Of a stretch of 64,000 nucleotides of DNA, positions 1-11,433 are shown one piece after another. The notes beneath the pieces are model-generated. The model saw nothing but the letters and a program-made list of their open reading frames with translations, made no database searches and was not told where the DNA came from. The position numbers were made by a program, and so were the translations under genes. Every line of letters starts with the position of its first letter. Positions within the stretch are counted from its first letter, which is position 1. Source of the DNA: Kryptolebias marmoratus (Eukaryota; Chordata; Actinopteri; Cyprinodontiformes; Rivulidae); the NCBI RefSeq assembly GCF_001649575.2, contig NC_051439.1:185785-249784 (forward strand), written 5' to 3'.

Positions 1-1855
1 GCGGGCACACGTGGGACAGGCGGAAACAAACTCCTTGACATCTGACAACAGGTTAGGCCACCAGAAATAACGAGTGGTCAGCTGGGTCATACGATGGATT
101 CCTGGGTGGCATGTGAACTGTTGAAAGTGTAGCCAATCAAGAACCCTGGGTCTAACAGTTGCTGGGACGTAAGTCTTGCCTGGAGGCCCCCCTCCAGGAT
201 CAGGTTCCCCCCGTTGGGCCTCCTGAATCTCTCTTTCGATGTCCCAGGTCAAAGCACCTACGATTAAAAAAGGAGGGATAATCGGTTCTTCCTCCTCAGA
301 GGAATCAGGACTAGCCCACAATCTGGACAGAGCATCTGGCTTCACATTCTTCGAACCTGGCCTAAATGTGATCGTGAAGTTGAACCTCCTGAAAAACAGG
401 GACCACCTAGCCTGTCGGGGGTTCAACCTCTTCGCAGTCTGTAAATAGGCCAGGTTCTTATGATCAGTCCAGATGATGAAAGGCACCTCACAGCCTTCTA
501 ACCAGTGTCTCCACTCTTCCAGAGCTAGCTTAATGGCTAGAAGTTCCCGGTTGCCCACGTCATAATTTTTTTCCGCTGGCGTAAGGCGGCGGGAAAAGTA
601 GGCACATGGGTGAACCTTGCTATCTTCGGAGGATCTTTGAGAGAGGATGGCCCCTACCCCAGAGTCAGAAGCGTCTACCTCTAGGATATACTGAAGTTCT
701 GGATTTGGATGACGTAATATGGGAGCTGAGACAAAACGAGACTTCAACTCACCAAATGCGGATTGGGCTTCGGAAGACCAGACGAAAGGTTGTTTTGTGG
801 ATGTCAACTGTGTGAGAGGAGCGGCAACCCTGCTGTAGTCCTGAACAAACCTCCTGTAAAAGTTTGCAAAACCTAAGAACCTCTGTAGTTGTCGGCGGTC
901 AGTGGGGATGGGCCAGTCGGCAACGGCCCTGATCTTCTCCGGGTCGGTCCGATAATGGCCTTGTCCGAAAATGAAGCCCAAGAATCTGACGGTGGTGACG
1001 CTGAACTCGCATTTCTCGGCTTTCACAAATAGTTGGTTCTGGTATAGCCTTTGAAGAACCGCTCAAACTTGATCCCGATGTTGAGAGGGATCCTGGGAAT
1101 AGATCAAAATGTCATCTAGGTATACAAAAACGGAAATATTCAGAAAGTCACGTAGAACGTCATTAATGAGGGACTGGAAAAACTGCAGGTGCGTTTGTGA
1201 GTCTGAAAGGCATGACCAGATATTCAAAATGTCCGAGAGGGGTCTTGAACGCTGTCTTCCATTCGTCCCGCTCCCGGATCCTTACCAGATAGTAAGCCTT
1301 GCGGAGGTCCAACTTGGTGAAGATCTTAGCAGCATGAAGTTGTTGGTGAACAGAGTCGATTAACGGGAGTGGATATTTGTTTTTAATCGTGATATGGTTT
1401 AGTCCCCGGTAGTCGATACAGGGGCGCAGGCTTTTGTCTTTCTTTTCAACAAAGAAAAAACCCGCCCCTAGTGGAGACGTAGATGGCCGGATGATGCCGG
1501 AGGCGAGCGAATCCTCAATGTATGACTTTATAGAGTCACGTTCAGGGCCCGAGAGGTTAAATAGCCGACTAGTAGGTAAAGGTTCCCCTGGTCGTAACTC
1601 TATCGCACAGTCGTATGGTCTGTGAGGTGGTAATGACAAAGCCCTAGTCTTACTAAAAACCGCGGCAAGATCATGGTATTCGGTTGGCACCTTGGTGAGA
1701 TCAGTCTTTGCCTCCGAATCATTCTTGGTGCTAGAAACTGGTAGAGCAGATTGAAGGCAATGCTGCAAACAAAAAGGGCTCCAAGAGTCGACTCTTTTTT
1801 CTGTCCAATTTATGACCGGATTGTGTCGCTGTAACCAGGGAAACCCTAATATCAA
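1..1855 (-). pseudogene. Gypsy A pol (protease C-terminus, RT, RNase H, start of integrase)
   Basis: The longest open piece (1163-1855) carries the protease C-terminal motif MILGFPWLQ, then the RT N-terminal fingers ([25 protein letters not shown]) and [13 protein letters not shown], and ends just after [12 protein letters not shown], where the usual FGLT has become FRLT. Below 1163 the RT palm, RNase H and start of integrase can be followed only by alignment with copy B, because the frame is interrupted. Reverse transcription and integration are the family roles. The frame breaks and the changed palm motif argue that this copy is inactive. Confidence 0.88.
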
Positions 1856-1955
1856 NNNNNNNNNNNNNNNNNNNNNNNNNNNNNNNNNNNNNNNNNNNNN
1901 NNNNNNNNNNNNNNNNNNNNNNNNNNNNNNNNNNNNNNNNNNNNNNNNNNNNNNN

Positions 1956-2961
1956 GAGGGGTTGCGAGAGACTACTCACTAGTACCCCTCGGACACCTAG
2001 TGAGTTTGTCCTTTTATATGAGGACACTTGGCCCGTAAATGATTCTTCTCCCCACAATAGAAGCACTCCCTAGACTCCAAGCGCCTAAGTCTCTCCTCTG
2101 GGGTGAGTCTAGCTCTTCCCACCTGCATGGGTTCGTTTTCATTTTCTTTAACCCCTGGCTCTATTCCAGCACTTATGACGCTCTGTTCCAGTCTATTCGT
2201 CCGGTTACTCTTTTCGCGTTGTCTTTCCCTCAGACAATTATCTAAACGGATAGTTAAGGCAATTAAATAATCTAGGGAGTGTGGTTCATCCCAACCAGCT
2301 AACTGATCCTTGACAGACTCTTGTAGTGCGTGAATGAAAACCCCCTTTAACGCTGGCTCATTCCACCTGGATGTTGCGGCTAAGGTGCGAAAGTCAATCG
2401 CAAACTGAGCCACCGAACGCTGTCCTTGTCTCAGATTCCACAATTTCTGCGTTATTTCGGTTTCATTGAATCTGGTGCCAAGTGTTTGTTCAAATTCTTC
2501 AATGAACTGATGTTAGCCGGATAGCTCGAAAGCTAAATTTGGCCTCAGCCCACCTTAATGCCTTATCTCTAAGTAGCCCAATAATGTATGATATTTTAGA
2601 CGCATCGTCTACGAAATAAATGAGGACCACGAGCAAAAACTAGCGAACATTGCAGTAAAAACCCAGCACACTTACCGATTTCGCCGGCGAAATGTTCGGG
2701 AGTTGGCGACGGAACCTCGCGGAAATGTCCGGAAGTGTGCACCGGAAGTGACGATGCAGTGGGGGCGGAAGTGGAAGAGAATTCAGCGGCATGGGGAATT
2801 AATGACGAAAGTTTCTGATGAATATCTTGAGCGAGAATTGTTAATTGGTCAAGATGACTGGTTTCTGACTGTTGTCTTTCACAAAGTGCATTTATCATAG
2901 ATTCGTGTCGGGCTAGCAAAAAAGCTGCTTCGGAATTTTCAGTTCGAGGAGAGGAGTCCGC
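1956..2961 (-). pseudogene. Gypsy A gag with CCHC zinc knuckle
   Basis: The minus-strand reading starts near 2961 (MADSSPRTENSEAAFLL) and contains a capsid-like segment (FAIDFRTLAATSRWNEPALK at 2330-2420) and one CCHC nucleocapsid knuckle (CFYCGEKNHLRAKC, C-x2-C-x4-H-x4-C) near 2010-2060. Gag packages element RNA into cytoplasmic particles. The middle, about 2450-2700, no longer aligns in one frame and includes a small deletion around 2515. The 100-N gap lies immediately 3' of the knuckle on the minus strand. It matches gag B residue for residue over most of the C-terminal half. Confidence 0.85.
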
Positions 2962-3014
2962 CATCTTGGACGTGATCCTCCGAACCCACATAAGATTTAT
3001 CCCAAATGTTACCA

Positions 3015-3293
3015 AAAAACAATAAGTGGCGAAGGTAAGTTCCGTGAGGCTTGAAGTTCCGTAACGTGGCAAAGAACCTAAGATCAAGGTGCAAAGAGAA
3101 CTTGGTCAACAAAGTATCCAAACTAGGTTAGAAACTGTGGCTGAGAATCTAACCCAGGAGGTTCGATGCTCCAGCAAAGGTCTGGTCTCAGCTGGGGGCT
3201 TAAATACTGGCAGTCCTCATTAACCCAATCTGGATCACCTGTGAAAACAAAAAGTTAAAGGAGCCGCCCCAAGGCGGGGCTAACTCCAGATCC
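3015..3293 (-). repeat. Gypsy A 5' LTR, shortened
   Basis: Matches the LTR of copy B, including the block GGAGCCGCCCCAAGGCGGGG and the AGGTAAGTTCCGTGAG segment. A TGGTAAC-type primer-binding-like site borders it on the gag side near 3008-3014. Roughly 300 bp of the copy B LTR is absent. Confidence 0.8.
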
Positions 3294-3444
3294 CTAAAGT
3301 CATGTTACAATGTGTTAGATTGGTGCAGCAGCAGATAGCATTTTGTAAAAAGTGAAAACAGAAACTCATCTTTTTTGTGGCAGTTGTAAATTGAATATGG
3401 GAGATGGCGGTTAAGCTCACAAAAAATTACATATGTGCCCTGAT

Positions 3445-3960
3445 CAGGGGTGGAAATTAAAAAATTTACCAGTGTTGTGGCAGAAATAAATGAATTTCCA
3501 GGCACTGTCAGATGAAATCACTCAAGCAGGTTTATTTATGTAATGTGCACAGAATATAGAGAGCATTAAAGACAATGAACAATCAATATCAGAGTCCCAG
3601 GTCTGAACAGGGAAGCTCCGAATCAAAGCTCTGGTCCCCCAAGTCAACACAAGAGCTTTTATTAAAGATATTGAAATACTGGACCAGAAGGAGAAGTTAG
3701 GGAAAGGCAAGTCAGCCTGGTTTCCATGAGGAGAAAATTCAACATCACTTCTATAAACAAGTTCATTCTGTGAGAACCCATGGGACTTGGAACAGAAGTC
3801 ACAACATTATCAGGACTTATAAACAACAGGTGTTTCCCTATAGTAAATTTTGCCATTACACCAGCCATTCAAACATTTTAGCAGCCATTATTTGTCTTTT
3901 TTTGTGAGTAACCCTTCCTTTGATAACAAACCCGACCAGTACTATCAAACTATATCAAAA
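3445..3960. mobile_element. hAT-like nonautonomous element, interrupted
   Basis: Begins with CAGGGGTGGAAATTAAAAAA, the terminal motif also present on the 388-bp hAT MITE at 18063-18450. It resumes at about 3845 with ACCAGCCATTCAAACATTTTA, which matches the interior of that MITE. The stretch between is occupied by a separate insertion (3483-3840). The right end and target duplication are not clear. Confidence 0.6.
3483..3840 (-). repeat. LTR-like repeat inserted in the hAT element
   Basis: Shares the block AATTTCCAGGCACTG and a following minus-strand AATAAA-type stretch with 19455-19640. The match runs about 180 bp and includes CAGAGTCCCAG and GGGAAGCTCC. It carries no coding capacity. It is probably an LTR remnant; its exact ends are not resolved. 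Confidence 0.5.
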
Positions 3961-3989
3961 ACAAGCCAGTCACAGAACTCGCCATTGTC

Positions 3990-4193
3990 ATTTCTTTTCC
4001 ATTTTTCATTAAACAACAGCTGTTTAACTTTCTGTTGGTTCCTGCTTGCTCCGTGGGTTATGTTTTTGTTTATTCTGTCTTTGCTCCCAAGTCAGCTTTT
4101 TGTTTTCGTTTATTCTTTAGTTTAATAAATTAGTTCCCTTTAATTATCAGTCTGCGTTCTGGGTTCATCTCCGTCATCTCCACTCATCATGAC
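3990..4193 (+). repeat. LTR-like family E, 3' part
   Basis: The 3' part of a repeat seen at least six times in the window: CCAAGTCAGCTTTTTGTTTT, AATAAATTAGT, then CAGTCTGCGTTCTGGGTTC and a terminal CATGACA. A polyadenylation signal followed about 60 bp later by ...CA is the layout of an LTR 3' end. The 5' part is missing here. Confidence 0.65.
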
Positions 4194-5254
4194 ACTCCTG
4201 ATGCTCCTCACAGCAGATAAGGTGCTGCCATCAGAGCGACTTTTAGCACAATTAAAAAACGGTGTTATTCTTGCTTACTTTGCAGGAGTACAATTTGAAC
4301 ACATTTAATTTTTCTGTTCAAATTGCAAACCTGCCACGGTGGCTGGTATGTTGTTCAAATTTACAAGCAACTTCAAACATTTGCCCACTTTTGGCCAGTG
4401 GCAGGTGCCAATTTCCTCCACTGGCCCTGATGCCAGGTGCCATTACAAAACTCCTTCTCCTGCAGTTCTCTTAACAGTCTCTTCTCCGCTGCATTGTCAC
4501 AGCAGTGCCATCTAGTGACAAGAAGCAACAACAGCAACATAAATGCATTCACTATGTAAACTTTAGAACACAACATCTCTCCTGTTACCCAAACTAAAAA
4601 CTTCATTCATTTCAGGCAAACGTAGTATTTTCTCAAAAAGAATAGCACTGAGGTGCCGAGGCTGCTGAATGTATCAGTCTTCCAGAAGTTGAGTAAATAT
4701 TAGACTAACTAGATGTGCCTATTAGGTGTACTGACCCAATGAGCAGCCTCAGCACCATTGCCATAAACATGGTGTATCTGAGCTCCACATATATAGATTT
4801 GCATACTAACTCAAACATTGTTTGATTACAATTACAGCTAAAAGCTAAACAAACAGTGTCATGCAAAAGTGTAGAAGTTTAATATCAGTTAATGTAGCAT
4901 TCTTTCACACCGGAAAGTTGTTTTAGAGAAAGAGTTATTGTATGCCTAAACAATTATTTTTAAAAAATCAAGCCCTTGTTTGGCTAGCCATTAGCCTAGC
5001 CTGGGCAAAGACTTTTTCCTCTTTCTCCATTCTTTATCAGTTGTGACATCACTCATAGAGAATAAAGTGCTAACTATTTGACAGAACATCACTTCAAGGT
5101 TGACTGGACTATCCCTTTATTGGTGTTTTCTCTAAGTCCATCTTCCTGATTTTGAAGTCCCAATAAAAAATAAATTTTCTATTTTTTATTAGTCTTAAGG
5201 AAATATTGATTCTATACCAACTTTTCTGTACTGTAGATATAAAGGCTTAGTTCG
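4194..5254. other. No gene seen
   Basis: AT-rich sequence without a credible coding frame. A short stretch (4325-4400) has imperfect inverted blocks, CTGCCAC, GTGGCTGG and GGCCAGTGGCAGG, reminiscent of a decayed foldback element. The rest shows nothing I can name. Confidence 0.5.
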
Positions 5255-5320
5255 ATATTCATCCATCCATATTCTTTACCCGCTTCCCCTTTCCAGGTTG
5301 TGCCTATCTTCAGCCCAGGT
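5255..5320 (-). repeat. Fragment of SINE/LINE 3' tail
   Basis: Read on the minus strand this ends in GCGGGTAAAG followed by ATGGATGGATG, the same tail as the short insertion at 8051-8110. It is a 5'-truncated retroposon end. Confidence 0.55.
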
Positions 5321-5439
5321 TTAATATTTTTGATGTAAATAACTGAATATTTTTGAGCGAGATTAATTGGTGTTTATTAGTGTTTAGTGGTTATTATATA
5401 AAATTCATACAGCAACTACATCTGGCCAGAGGAAGATGG

Positions 5440-5600
5440 GTAGAAAAAAATCAATCAATCAACATTTATTTATAGAACCCTTTACAACAACCAAACGTGT
5501 ACAAAGTGCTTCACAATACAAAAGTTAAAAACAATCCACAAAAACAATACAAAAATGCCAGAGTGCCACTAGCTATTAACAACTTGCGTAAATAACAAGG
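5440..5600 (-). mobile_element. LINE 3' end (L2-like), truncated
   Basis: A minus-strand tail of (TGAT)n preceded by TATAAATAAATG and an AAGCACTTTG-like stretch (AAAGTGCTTC on plus). This is the usual L2-type 3' end in fish. Only about 150 bp remain and there is no coding sequence. Confidence 0.6.
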
Positions 5601-5618
5601 TTTTAAGATTAGATTTTG

Positions 5619-6446
5619 AAGGGGACCTATTATGCTTTCTTGAACAAGTCAGAATCAGTCAGGTCTGTGGGCTTTACAAAAACTGTTCATTACATTTAAT
5701 ACACAATCATTCTCAGATATTGAGCTTTCACCTGATTAGTTCTGCCTGTTTTGAGCTCATTTCAGAATGAGCCGTCTTAGGGCTGCGTCACTATTATGCA
5801 AATAAGCTGCTGGTAGCAGGTCGGGACACCGGCAATCAGCAGGTCCAAACCCAAAAAGTGTCCGGACGGCCACCTATTAAGGATCAGTTTGTTTGTTTTT
5901 TTTTCCCAACTTTTCTTCTCTTTTATTAACATAGTTCTAATGTTAGTTTAGACAAACCTGCCATGACTTTAACAGAGACGTGTTTCTGGGACAGGTGAGC
6001 TGTTCAAACTAGAACTTTCTATGGCAATATCACAGGGACATTGCAATAAAAAAAATGAAACCATGCAGCTCTGTTCTCTGTGACTGGGAGAACATGCACA
6101 TTTTCTATATTGCAGCTGACAACAAAACATTTTCCTTTTCCAGCAGACATTGTTCAGCGGTAAAACCAACAGAACAAACATGATTGTCTTCTTGTAATGA
6201 AGTGGGTGGAGCTACACTTGGGTTGCTAGGTATGGGGCTGGGCTCAGCTTTGCTAGGTAATAAGATTTGTGACACAACAATCCTGAAGTTTTTGAAACAG
6301 GTTGTTTTGCAGACACCGGAAAACATTTACTTATCGTCAAAAACCGTCTTGGGGGGGGGGGCTTGGATTGTTTCTAGATGCAGTAGATACCCAAATGCAA
6401 GTACAAAATTATGCAAAAAGAGAATTTTGCATGACAGGTCTCCTTT
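5619..6446. mobile_element. hAT-like nonautonomous DNA transposon
   Basis: The ends are imperfect inverted repeats: AAGGGGACCTATTATGC at 5619 and, read in reverse at the right end, AAAGGAGACCTGTCATGC. The interior has no intact protein and includes a G10 run at 6351-6361. Element length is about 830 bp. I could not find a clear 8-bp target duplication, so the superfamily is inferred from similarity to common teleost repeats. Confidence 0.55.
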
Positions 6447-7304
6447 AATGAAAGTCACTCTTCCATTAATTATGTTAATCTGCAGTACTTTTATCAGATC
6501 CTGGTCCAACAGTGGTGATCCGGACTAATTGTACAAAAGAGTACGGTTGTATATGGAATTTCCTATGCACCCTGAATGCAACACTGGTGTGCAGATAGAG
6601 AACCTCCGCAGAGAGAGAAAAAAATGAATGACTGACAGTGTGAGCGTTCATAAAACCGTGAGTTTAATGTTGTGATGCTTGTTATTATGTTTCGGTTAAA
6701 CCACGAGTGTGTTTGTCAATTTATTAGTAGTTTATCTCACCATTTGTATTTAAAACAATGTATAAGCAGCGGTCGGCTAGCTTGAAGATGTTATTACCTA
6801 CACGTGTTCGTGTGTCAGTTGTTATTTGTACAGTTAATGCCTTTATGTCGTAATGCTGCTTGATGTTTGCTAATACCAGTCTTTAGGGTTGAACAGTTAG
6901 AAGTATTATGCCAGTTTATTTAGTTGTATAGGGTAATTAAGGATAGCCCTGCTTTATGTTTGTTGTAATTCAAGCTAATTGGTTGTATTCTGTTTTGTTT
7001 ACAGAAACCACACACGCGCATAAACCCTCCTCATACTTCCATGTATGTACCTTCTGGCAACGTTCTATATATAGAAGTGAACTTTGAATTGGACTCCTCC
7101 TGATTTCTTCTACATCCACCCAAATACTTACGAGTGTTCTGATTGGACACCCTGACGCGATTGCTGCCAGCTAGATCCACAAAGTCTTCTCAACAATAAT
7201 GTTGTTTTGATTTTCTAATCTTGCTGTAGTTTGTAGGCATCCAATTAACCTATCCCTCACAACTTTGTGATAGGTATTATAAATGATCTGTTCACTGATA
7301 AGTT
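6447..7304. other. No gene seen
   Basis: No credible coding frame. The stretch near 7000-7010 (TTGTTTACAG) looks like a splice acceptor, but no matching exon could be supported. Confidence 0.5.
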
Positions 7305-7555
7305 CATTTTCTATTGGCTAAAAGTGACAATAAGACCTTCAGCTCGGTGACATATTGACTCACTGTTTCACCCACACATTGAACACATCTGAATGCATGT
7401 CTGCATGCCAACACATTAACTTTGGGCACAAAATGCTTTTCCAGTGCAGCCATGGCTTCGTGAAACATTGTACCTTAACATGGAAGTGTGTAGAAAAGAT
7501 GCTGTCCCTCTGCTCCTAAGCAGTGTAGTAAAATGGCACATTGTTTTTCATTAAG
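7305..7555 (-). pseudogene. Gypsy gag capsid fragment
   Basis: Read on the minus strand, 7555 to 7305 gives LLHCLGAEGQ, one stop, then EAMAALEKHFVPKVNV, ACRHAFR, and GETVSQYVTELKVLL. This is the capsid pattern of fish Gypsy gag proteins (ALxxHFxPKxNVxxxRxxF...GExVxQYVxxLR). The fragment is isolated from any pol region and contains a stop codon. Confidence 0.7.
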
Positions 7556-7699
7556 CTAGTTGCATTTATGATGAGCATGTAATACTAGCACATTCTCTAC
7601 TATGTCATCCTTGTAACTAATTTTGTTGTGGCAGTTGACTGTGCTTTTTTGAGTTCCATTTGGTAATCATTTGTAATTAGTTTGTTCTTTGATTTCTTG

Positions 7700-8300
7700 T
7701 GTGAAGTGAAACTATAATATAGGCACTCCTTACCAGTTAGAATCATGTATTAATGTTCTGTAATTCTATTGATTGTATTAACCTGATGATGAGTGCAACT
7801 CTGCACTGGAGAGGTCATGTGAGTTTGTGGTGTACGTGACTGCCGGTACCAACTACGAAGATAATGAGGTCTGCAGGAGTCAGCTAATTAGGAACCGAAA
7901 CCCACTCAAAGAAAACCACCTGCAGAAGATGGAGAAAAACAAGTCCATATACAGGGTTACGGAAAGATAACCGAAGGAGGATGGGCCAGTTCTTTGTTCA
8001 GGTTAAAATGCTATGTTTTAGAGATTTAGCTCAGGCATCTTCTGGTGTTCACCAGCTCCCCGCGACCTGGAATGGAGAAGCAGGTAAAGAAAATGGATGG
8101 ATGGATGGATCTTCTGGTTGTTCTGCTGTGAGCTGGTAAGGAGTGTCTCCCTAAGTACTAAGGCTAATAAATCTTTTAAACCGAAGATACTGTTTCTGAC
8201 CATTTTGACTCCTGGTTTCTCTGTGCATTTTCCGGTCCATCACGAGGAGAGGTTTTTTAGAGTTTGAGTTTCATTTAGGTAATATTTTGTCTCCTCGACA
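7700..8300 (+). repeat. LTR family F, copy 1 (5' LTR)
   Basis: Begins TGTGAAGTGAAAC and ends CTCCTCGACA, with an AATAAA signal near 8166. The same LTR occurs at 15205-15590, 27664-28187 (minus) and 60213-60742. Unlike the two solo copies, this one is followed by AATTGGTAGCAGAGG, a primer-binding-like site starting TGG two bases past the LTR, so it is probably a 5' LTR with internal sequence after it. A 60-bp retroposon tail is inserted at 8051-8110. Confidence 0.75.
8051..8110 (+). mobile_element. Short SINE/LINE-tail insertion in LTR F1
   Basis: A 60-bp piece absent from the other F LTRs, ending in ATGGATGGATGGAT. It is flanked by CTTCTGGTGTTC (8039-8050) and CTTCTGGTTGTTC (8111-8123), a 12-13 bp target duplication. 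The uninterrupted site is seen at about 15404. Confidence 0.75.
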
Positions 8301-8518
8301 AATTGGTAGCAGAGGATGGTTTTGCACAGAAGTCAGGAGTAGGATTGGATGGCGGCTGTTTGAGTGCAGACGGACGAACACAGTTCATTTGTGTGAGCCG
8401 GCTTAAAGGTAAGAGGAATTTTTCTCCACAACATGCTTGTACTGTGTTCCACGGCTATTTAAATTATTGGTCAGTATTGTATAATTTTATAGAAGTGCTT
8501 TGATGTGTTAGAAGTTAA

Positions 8519-8588
<70 letters not shown>

Positions 8589-9302
8589 TCTAAGTTGGCA
8601 TCAGGTCTGGGACCCAAACAGCAGGGGCTGGCGACCCCAAACCTCTTTCTGGACGCAGGAGAGGATTAATTGCCAGGTTGGAGTGCATTATTCCCTTGGG
8701 AGGTGGCTGACCCTAAATAGAACAAGAGCCGACTAGATAACAAGCACCAAAGATACTTAAATGTTGATGGTGGCCTAGATGCTGAAGACACTGAAAGAAC
8801 ATACTAAGTTGACAGTAGCCTGAGAGACACCAGAGATACTTAGATGGTGATAGTGATCTCCAAATATAAGAGGTGTTGAAGACCCTGAAATGGTGACAGC
8901 AGCCTGAGAGGCACTAAAGACCTTTAGACAGTGATAGTGACCTCCGAATATGGACCCGCGGGTGTGTATTTTTATTCTGTACTTACTGTGAAGTGTGAAT
9001 GCTGAGAAGTGTGTAAGAGAGCAGAGTGTCAGGATTGTGTGAGAAGTTTTTCACCACCCTCTCCGCCGTGTGAGACTGTGCAGCGTTGATTTTTTAACGA
9101 GTAAGCTATTCATTAAAGTGTAAATCCTCCCTGAATAGGAGGTAAGACTTTCAGTTAAATGGAGGGTCACTGTGACAAAGAATTAGATAACTCTGGGTGG
9201 GGTTCCAGACCCTGGACCCCATTACAGTCACAGACAGACAAATTAGTAACTTATCTGACTGAACATGAGGAAGATTGCAATAAAGAAGCCAGAAAAGACT
9301 AG
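8301..9302 (+). other. Leader and start of internal region of the F element
   Basis: Follows the LTR with a TGG primer-binding-like site, two splice-donor-like AGGTAAG sites (about 8407 and 9140) and a short ORF at 9159-9302 (47 codons, starting MEGHCDKELDNSGWG). An (AT)n microsatellite lies at 8520-8585. A long leader with donor sites before the first gag-like ATG recalls endogenous retroviruses, but no capsid or pol sequence is visible, so the class is inferred. The ORF stops early and the element is dead. Confidence 0.45.
8520..8585. repeat. (AT)n microsatellite
   Basis: About 33 uninterrupted AT dinucleotides. Confidence 0.97.
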
Positions 9303-10380
9303 GACTTTATTGCAGCAGACTGTGACCGGACAGGGAGTAGAGTTAAATGTTTGCAAACCCTTAGGAGGATTTCTGTTGAAACAGTTGAAACTCTTAAAAT
9401 AGAAAGTAACTGAAAGTATGTCACAGACTATTTGCACAACATTATTCTTTAATAATCATAGAATTATATAAACTTTACCCTGATGGCCGTTTTATAACTG
9501 TGGAACTATTTTATTATTTATAAACTTAGAAAAAGCTTTTGGTTGTCTGCTGAGTTATACTTCTAAACTTTATGCATTATGATATTCACTTTAAATAAAG
9601 AAATAAAAAATATATTTTTTGATTGGAGCTTTTCAAAGAAAAGGCTAAGTGTAAAAATTATTCTGACCTCAATAAATATATATACTGGTGTACCTATAAT
9701 CAATTATTTAACATGGTTTAAATACTTTCCCAAGAGGGGTGAAGAAAAATGTAATTACATTGCTAAAAAGAGATATGTTTATTTAATTACGAAAGTGGTT
9801 GAAGAAAAGAGACAAGTATTGGTCATTAGTGTGTGAGGTTACTCAAAGATGGAAAAAGTTTAAAGTGCTCAAAATTCTGGTAAGTCCATGCTTCATGGAA
9901 TTACTAATTACTTCCATATGTTGCTTGGCATCTGACTCGTCCTGCAAATTTCAAGTTATTTCAGCCATTTGGGTATCAAAACGTTCAGCTCGTTTAGAAG
10001 ATGGGTGCCACTTTTGGTATGGATAACTTTTAAAGATTAGTAAAAAAAAGAAGAAAAAACGTTTGTGTTCAATGTTAAAGAAGAAGGGTTTGCAAACTCT
10101 GTGCCAAAATATTTGCTGCAGGCGATGTGGGAGAATTGTTGGCTGCAAGAAAAAGGGAGTGTGAGAACACAGGTGGGGTGATAAGCAAGAATAATTAGAT
10201 TCTTTCAGCTGCAGTAAATATGTAACCATAAATTTTGTATGGTATAATAGCACGAGTTACACTTATGACCTTCAAAGCTTTGTAATTTCTACAATATTTT
10301 ATAACTAAGCACTTATAGCTTCCCACAAAAACTGCTACAGGAAAAATCTTTGAATTGGTTATTTAAAAAAAAAAGAAGAG
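9303..10380. other. No gene seen
   Basis: AT-rich, with no protein similarity recognised on either strand. The upstream half of the integrase gene that starts at about 10402 should lie here, but I could not find its zinc-binding region or first catalytic Asp. Confidence 0.5.
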
Positions 10381-10401
10381 GCGTCCGGACGTGGCTCGTA
10401 T

Positions 10402-11263
10402 CCTCGAGGTAGAGGCCAGGGCCACAGCTGTCCTGATCGTATTCTCACAGACCAGGGCAGAGAGTTTGTGAATCAAGTAAGCCACATGTAAAAAGCTTAT
10501 AGTTCTGTGAAGCTTCAAAGGTAACAAAAGTAATCACAATGTGCTTCATTGTTCTTTTAGATCAACAGCAGACTCTGTGAACTTCTTTTTAATAGAGAGG
10601 AGTGTCACTGCAGCATATCATCCCCAAACAAATGGTTTGGATGAAAAAACCAATGACAACATTAAACGGTGAGAAATAAATTACAACATCATCATGTTTT
10701 TTTAAAACATTTTTCAACAGCTACCATTATAACATGAGCTGGTGTAGATTCTCAGTCATCCAGGCCATGGTAAATTCAAAAAAGTTTCACTCCAATTAAC
10801 ACCTGCACTCATGTGACAAGAGTGGCCCATCAGTGAGTCAGACAAACAAGGACCCTAATGAGCCTCTATTGTTTGGAGAGTGAGAACAATTTGCAAGCTA
10901 TTCTTTATTTCTGAATTGAGAAAGCTCCTCAGATGAGAAGCAAAACATCCTCAACTACAGAATAGAAGTCCAGTTGTTTTTGTTTTTTAACTTTTTTGAA
11001 TTTATTATAACATGAGCTGTGTGAAGTTTGGCCTCTCTTACATATAATTAAAGTATTCCTTATGGAAACATGTTAAACTGACTGTTCTTTCTAGGGCCCT
11101 AAGAAAACTCATCAATGACAGGCAAGATGACTGGGACCAATATCTTCATGCCATTTTGTATTCACTGAGGTCAAAAATCCATGCAACCTTAAAATTCTCA
11201 CCCTTCAATCTGATGTATGGAAGAGAGGCTAAGTTCCCCTCAGAAGTTCCTGTGGAAATGCCG
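10402..11263 (+). pseudogene. Integrase core exons 1-3
   Basis: Exon 1 gives PDRILTDQGREFVNQ, with the second catalytic Asp in TDQG. Exon 2 gives SVTAAYHPQTNGLDEKTN, with the catalytic Glu in the NGLDE block, but reaching it requires a +1 shift after the NSRLCELL segment. Exon 3 gives RALRKLINDRQDDWDQYL and FSPFNLMYGREAKFP, the standard tail of Gypsy/GIN1-type cores. The family role is 3'-end processing and strand transfer. The 5' boundary is an abrupt junction near 10380-10402 and no first Asp is visible, so the enzyme cannot be active. Confidence 0.82.
10741..11003 (+). mobile_element. Penelope-like 3' fragment in intron 2
   Basis: A 263-bp insertion flanked by a perfect 15-bp direct repeat, ATTATAACATGAGCT (10726-10740 and 11004-11018). 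It contains GCCCATCAGTGAGTCAGACA, which also follows the Penelope-like coding fragment at 15956-16270, and the block CAGATGAGAAGCAAAACATC typical of these fish elements. It lies wholly inside the intron between exons 2 and 3. Confidence 0.82.
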
Positions 11264-11433
11264 GTAAGATTCTGCCTGTCATAAGTGTGGCATATTATTG
11301 TGTGATCATACAATGTACGCAACAAAGAATGGTTGTAAGGCCCATTTCATATCGTCGGATCTAGCTATGATCTCAAGTAAACTTTTGTCAGCAATGTTTT
11401 GAATGCAATTTTGTCTCTGTTCTTCCAATATAG

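Larger units (their letters stand above)
1..3293 (-). mobile_element. Ty3/Gypsy chromovirus, copy A (cut by window edge)
   Basis: A minus-strand Gypsy retrotransposon. On the minus strand the order is LTR piece (3293-3015), gag, protease, then reverse transcriptase up to the integrase zinc region, where the window starts. It aligns closely by eye with copy B (33890-38395): position 1 here matches about 35610 there. A 100-N gap removes the gag-protease junction. Frames are broken in several places, so the copy is dead. Its LTR piece is about 280 bp against about 570 bp in copy B; the missing part is the distal end of the LTR, next to the primer-binding side. Confidence 0.93.

Noticed and set aside
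6184..6528. 114-codon plus-strand frame
   Set aside because: It lies inside a nonautonomous hAT-like element and runs through a G10 tract; no transposase motif.
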